From contig MSHM01000019.1 of NCBI GenBank assembly GCA_001941225.1, forward strand, positions 1 through 64,000: a DNA stretch of 64,000 nt, written 5' to 3'. Below, piece after piece: positions 60,279 to 64,000 of this stretch. The notes beneath the pieces are model-generated. The model did no database searches. It worked only from the letters and a program-made list of their open reading frames with translations, and was not told the origin of the DNA. Position numbers and translations under genes: made by a program. Source of the DNA: Oscillospiraceae bacterium Zagget12. Lineage in GTDB: Bacteria; Bacillota; Clostridia; UBA1381. Each line of letters opens with the position of its first letter. The first letter of the stretch is position 1.

Positions 60279-61634
60279 TTATTTCATAATCGGTATTCTT
60301 ACCGTAAATTCGGTAAATTCGTTCTTTTGCGATTTAACGCTTATGCTGCCCTTGCAGGAATCGGTAATCGCCTTGGCGATGGCAAGTCCCAAGCCGTAGC
60401 CGCCGCTTTCGCGCGCGCGGGATTTATCCTCTCTGTAGAAACGCTCAAATATCTGCTTTTGAGCCTCGTCCGAAATACCCACGCCGGTATTGTGTATCTT
60501 AAACACCGCGTCGGAGGAATCGCGCGTAAGCGTGATGCTTATATTGCCTGACTTCGGCGTGTATTTAACGGCGTTATCCAACAGTATCATAACAAGCTGC
60601 TTGAGCTGCTCCGCCGAGCCGTTTACGTATATATCAGGCGTGATGTTATAATCCAAATTTACGCGGTTCTCAAAGATTACCGCCTCCATAAGCAATATCA
60701 CGCTTTCCGCAGCCTCGGAAAACGATACCTTGCTCAGTATCACGCTGCTGTCGCTGTGGTCAAGCTTGGCAAGATACAATAATTCATTCGTCAGCTTTGT
60801 CATACGCTCCGCCTCGGTTTTTATATAATCGAGCCACTTCCTTTCCTCGCCGATTGTGCTTTCCGGATGAGAGAGCAGCACGTCCACGTTTGTGTTAATG
60901 GTGGTCATCGGCGTTTTCAGCTCGTGCGACGCGTCCGCCACAAAACGCTTTTGCTTGTTATACGACTCCTCAATGGGGCGTATGGAGCGGTTCGCCGAAT
61001 ACAGGCTTATCAAAAACGCGGCTGTCAGCGTGAAAAGTCCTACTAACAGGAGAATAAGGAACAAATTACGCAGAATGGCGCGCTCCGCCTGACATTCCGT
61101 GAACGCCACAACATAGCCCGTGTCAAGCTGCAAAACCCTATACGCCCATAAGCCGCTGTCGGCTCTTATGCGTCCCTCGTCCTTTTCTCCGTAAATAATA
61201 TTGCCGATGCTGTCCGAATAAAAATCCTCGTCCAGCTCGAACGGAATATCCTTTTCCAAAATATTTCCGTCCGCGTCCGTCGTTACCGTAAAGGTTAATG
61301 AAAAAGCCTGCTTTTCCTGCGTGTCGTCGGGAGTTTCGCCGCCCTCAGGTATTTCGGGCGGAGCGTCAGCCGCGTCCGGCGCGTCCGGCGGTGTGTCCTG
61401 CGCGAGCGGAGCGTCGGGCGCGTTATCTCCCTCTCCGTTCTTGGGCGCCTTCTCCTTTTGACGCGACATATGCTGCGAATGTACCGTATCCACCGCGCGT
61501 TCAAGCTTTTGGTCGATTCCTCTGTTCACGTTTTGCGCCGTCATTATATATATAAACGAAAAGCTGCCCAGCACCAACGCCGCTATTATCAACGTGTTCA
61601 CTATCAACAGTCTGTTTCTGAGTTTTTTAAACAT
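60279..61634 (-). CDS. Two-component sensor histidine kinase
   Basis: FVADASHELKTPMTTINTNVDVLL H-box; GVGISDEAQKQIFERFYREDKSRARESGGYGLGL. Confidence 0.95.
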   Translation of the reverse strand: MFKKLRNRLLIVNTLIIAALVLGSFSFIYIMTAQNVNRGIDQKLERAVDTVHSQHMSRQKEKAPKNGEGDNAPDAPLAQDTPPDAPDAADAPPEIPEGGETPDDTQEKQAFSLTFTVTTDADGNILEKDIPFELDEDFYSDSIGNIIYGEKDEGRIRADSGLWAYRVLQLDTGYVVAFTECQAERAILRNLFLILLLVGLFTLTAAFLISLYSANRSIRPIEESYNKQKRFVADASHELKTPMTTINTNVDVLLSHPESTIGEERKWLDYIKTEAERMTKLTNELLYLAKLDHSDSSVILSKVSFSEAAESVILLMEAVIFENRVNLDYNITPDIYVNGSAEQLKQLVMILLDNAVKYTPKSGNISITLTRDSSDAVFKIHNTGVGISDEAQKQIFERFYREDKSRARESGGYGLGLAIAKAITDSCKGSISVKSQKNEFTEFTVRIPIMK

Positions 61635-61646
61635 ATCTACCCTCCG

Positions 61647-62324
61647 TCAATTTACGGCAAGCGTATATCCGACGCCGCGCACCGTGTTTATGGACACCTT
61701 TGAATGTACAAACGCGAGCTTTTTCCTCAAAAACGAGACATAAACCTCAACGTGGTTCGCCTCCGCCTCCGAGTCAAAGCCCCATAGCTTTTCTATAATC
61801 TGCTCCTTGGAGCAAACCATCTCCTTATGCAGCATAAAATGCTCCAAAAGCTCGCTTTCCTTAAGAGTAAGGCTGATTTCGCTCGCTCCGTTTGTGAGCT
61901 TAAGGGTTGACGTGTTCAAGGTAATATCGCCGTAGGATATGGTGTTGGTATTGGCGACTATTTCGCCTCGGCGGCGGCCCAAAGCGCGTATGCGCGCCAA
62001 AAGCTCATCGGTATTGAACGGCTTTGCAAGATAATCGTCCGCGCCGCTGTCAAGTCCCAGCACCTTATCGGAAATTTCACTTTTCGCCGTAAGCAGTATT
62101 ACCGGCGTGTCAAAGCCCTCCTCACGCAGCGTTTTAAGCACGGTTATTCCGTCTATTTTCGGCAGCATTATATCAAGCACTATCACGTCATATATGCCGC
62201 TTAGGGCGTTGTCAAGTCCCGATTCGCCGTCGTTTGAAACATCGACGGTATAATTGTTCTTTTTCAATATGTGCGACAGCGCCTCCGCAAGATGCCGCTC
62301 ATCTTCAACCACAAGTATTCTCAT
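61647..62324 (-). CDS. OmpR-family response regulator
   Basis: ILVVEDERHLAEALSHIL, VLDIMLPKIDG, LTLKESELLEHFMLHKEMVCSKEQIIEKLWGF. Confidence 0.96.
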   Translation of the reverse strand: MRILVVEDERHLAEALSHILKKNNYTVDVSNDGESGLDNALSGIYDVIVLDIMLPKIDGITVLKTLREEGFDTPVILLTAKSEISDKVLGLDSGADDYLAKPFNTDELLARIRALGRRRGEIVANTNTISYGDITLNTSTLKLTNGASEISLTLKESELLEHFMLHKEMVCSKEQIIEKLWGFDSEAEANHVEVYVSFLRKKLAFVHSKVSINTVRGVGYTLAVN

Positions 62325-62388
62325 ATGTTCACCCTCTTCTCCGATTTTAAATTAATATATCATACAAACCTTAAATATCCCTTAAAAA

Positions 62389-62414
62389 AAGGGATTGTTT
62401 TTAAACAATCCCTT
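62389..62414. terminator. Rho-independent terminator
   Basis: AAGGGATTGTTT-TT-AAACAATCCCTT. Confidence 0.85.
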
Positions 62415-62428
62415 AGAAATTCATCAAA

Positions 62429-63499
62429 TTATTTGTCTATCTTAACCGTCCAGCCGAACTCGTCGTCAATCTTGCCCCATTGGATACCTGTAAGGGTATC
62501 ATAAAGCATCTGCGAAACCTCGCCGATTTCACCGTTGTTCACGGGCATTACAAGCTCTCCGTACTTCAGCTCGCCGATAGGCGAAATAACCGCCGCCGTA
62601 CCGGTGCCCCAAGCCTCTTCCAGCTTACCCTCGTTGAACGCATTGACAAGCTCGTCTACCGAAATTCTGCGCTCGCTTACATTGTAGCCTTTGGACTTTA
62701 AAAGCTCGATAATAGACATTCTTGTAATTCCGCTCAGGATTGAGCCTACAAGCGCCGGAGTTACAATCTCGCCGTCAATCTTGAAGAACACGTTCATTGA
62801 ACCGACTTCCTCGATATATTTTCTCTCAACGCCGTCAAGCCACAATGTCTGAATATATCCCTGAGCCGCTGCCTCTTCCTGACCCTTCAGTGAAATCGCG
62901 TAATTGGCGCCCGCCTTTGTAAAGCCGGTTCCGCCCACAACCGCGCGGACATATTTTTCCTCAACGAATATTTTAACCGGTGCGATTCCCTCGGGATAGT
63001 ACGCGCCGACCGGTGAAAGGATTATCGCGAAGATAAGGTGCTTTGCCGGGTGAACGCCGATATGTACGTCGTTCGCGAAAATATACGGTCTTATATATAA
63101 GGAAGTTCCCTCCTCGGACGGAACCCAGTCCTCGTCAACCTTAACAAGCGTCTTTATCGCCTCTATCGCAAATTCCTCGTCAATTTTCGGTATGCAAAGA
63201 CGGTCACAAGAAACATTCATTCTCGCCATATTCTTTTCCGGACGGAAAAGCTGAATTGAGCCGTCCGCGGTACGGTAAGCCTTAAGTCCCTCAAAAATTT
63301 CCTGCGCGTAATGCAGCACCATTGATGCGGGGTCGATTTCAAACGGAGCATACGGCACAATTCTTGCGTCGTGCCAGCCCTGTCCCTCGTCATAGTTCAT
63401 TATAAACATATGATCCGTATAATACTGACCGAATCCAAGCTTTGTCTGATCCGCCGGCTTTGCCTTCGGATTTGTTGTTTTTGTAATTGAGATTTCCAT
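62429..63499 (-). CDS. ilvE: Branched-chain amino acid aminotransferase
   Basis: LHYAQEIFEGLKAYRTADGSIQLFRPEKNMARMN, EEVGSMNVFFKIDGEIVTPAL. Confidence 0.95.
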   Translation of the reverse strand: MEISITKTTNPKAKPADQTKLGFGQYYTDHMFIMNYDEGQGWHDARIVPYAPFEIDPASMVLHYAQEIFEGLKAYRTADGSIQLFRPEKNMARMNVSCDRLCIPKIDEEFAIEAIKTLVKVDEDWVPSEEGTSLYIRPYIFANDVHIGVHPAKHLIFAIILSPVGAYYPEGIAPVKIFVEEKYVRAVVGGTGFTKAGANYAISLKGQEEAAAQGYIQTLWLDGVERKYIEEVGSMNVFFKIDGEIVTPALVGSILSGITRMSIIELLKSKGYNVSERRISVDELVNAFNEGKLEEAWGTGTAAVISPIGELKYGELVMPVNNGEIGEVSQMLYDTLTGIQWGKIDDEFGWTVKIDK

Positions 63500-63641
63500 T
63501 ATAAACGCTCCCTTTATTTTCTACATAAACAAATTATTTTATTGCCAACTATTATTATACCGCTTTTTTTTAATGTTGTAAAGTGGTATAATCGTATTTT
63601 TATGTATTTTTACAAATTTTTTTGTATTTTATTCAAATCAA

Positions 63642-64000
63642 TCATTTCTCGACCGTAACCAGTCTTACGTCCTTTTGGGCAAGCTCCTGTTTCCATTCGT
63701 CCGTAAGCTGCGCGTCGGTAATAAAGCAGTCGATTTTGTCAAGCTCCGATATTCTCGGCACTCCGAGCCTGCCGAGCTTGTTTTTATCGCATAAAAATAT
63801 AGCCGATTCGCTACACGACAGCATCGCCTTTTTTATTTCCGCCTCGCCCTCGCTTGAATCCACCAAGCCGCGTCCGAGAGTAACTCCTCTGCACGAGAAG
63901 AAGAATTTATTGGCATAATAATTATCCCGTATCGTCTTTTCAGCCACTCTGCCCGTGTAGGACATATTCCTCGGCGTAAGCTCTCCTCCCACACATACGA
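63642..64000 (-). CDS. DeoR-family regulator, C-terminal part; 5' end beyond the window
   Basis: EIKKAMLSCSESAIFLCDKNKLGRLGVPRISELDKIDCFITDAQL; frame open to the window edge. Confidence 0.85.
   Translation of the reverse strand, partial: VCVGGELTPRNMSYTGRVAEKTIRDNYYANKFFFSCRGVTLGRGLVDSSEGEAEIKKAMLSCSESAIFLCDKNKLGRLGVPRISELDKIDCFITDAQLTDEWKQELAQKDVRLVTVEK

Overview
The window looks like a Firmicutes/Clostridia chromosome segment: spoVG, SigF/G/B-type and ECF sigma factors, rubrerythrin-PerR, and many S-layer-homology (SLH) and copper-amine-oxidase-like 'stalk' surface proteins. Housekeeping blocks are rpsF-ssb-rpsR, ftsH, murC, ilvB-ilvH-ilvC, pyrE, lysS, ilvE, and mrp next to a DUF134-NifX fusion. 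The left edge (1-4.65 kb) carries a translationally coupled two-gene module: a NACHT STAND NTPase with pentapeptide-like and WD40-like C-terminus, plus a partner with three degenerate N-terminal repeats and a winged-helix-like region. It may be an NLR-like defence module. About 36.7-57.05 kb is an accessory island next to the lysS 3' end. It contains a truncated tyrosine recombinase, a decayed mobC, GNAT genes and fragments, an AbrB-RelE toxin-antitoxin pair, a broken MgtA/MgtC cluster, and an intact-looking LysR-controlled operon. That operon encodes a 1.3-kaa secreted CMD-stalk-cupin-cupin-carboxylesterase protein with redox partners. 11-bp-period GTCGTAA repeats sharing an 18-bp direct repeat lie at both island edges. 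Other notable items: A8 tracts at three gene junctions or frame breaks where A7 would give the expected reading frame, three in-frame TAG codons in decayed genes, a Ser/Tyr-repeat protein next to a glycosyltransferase-like protein, and several promoter/operator dyads. All family assignments are from reading protein motifs; no database search was run.
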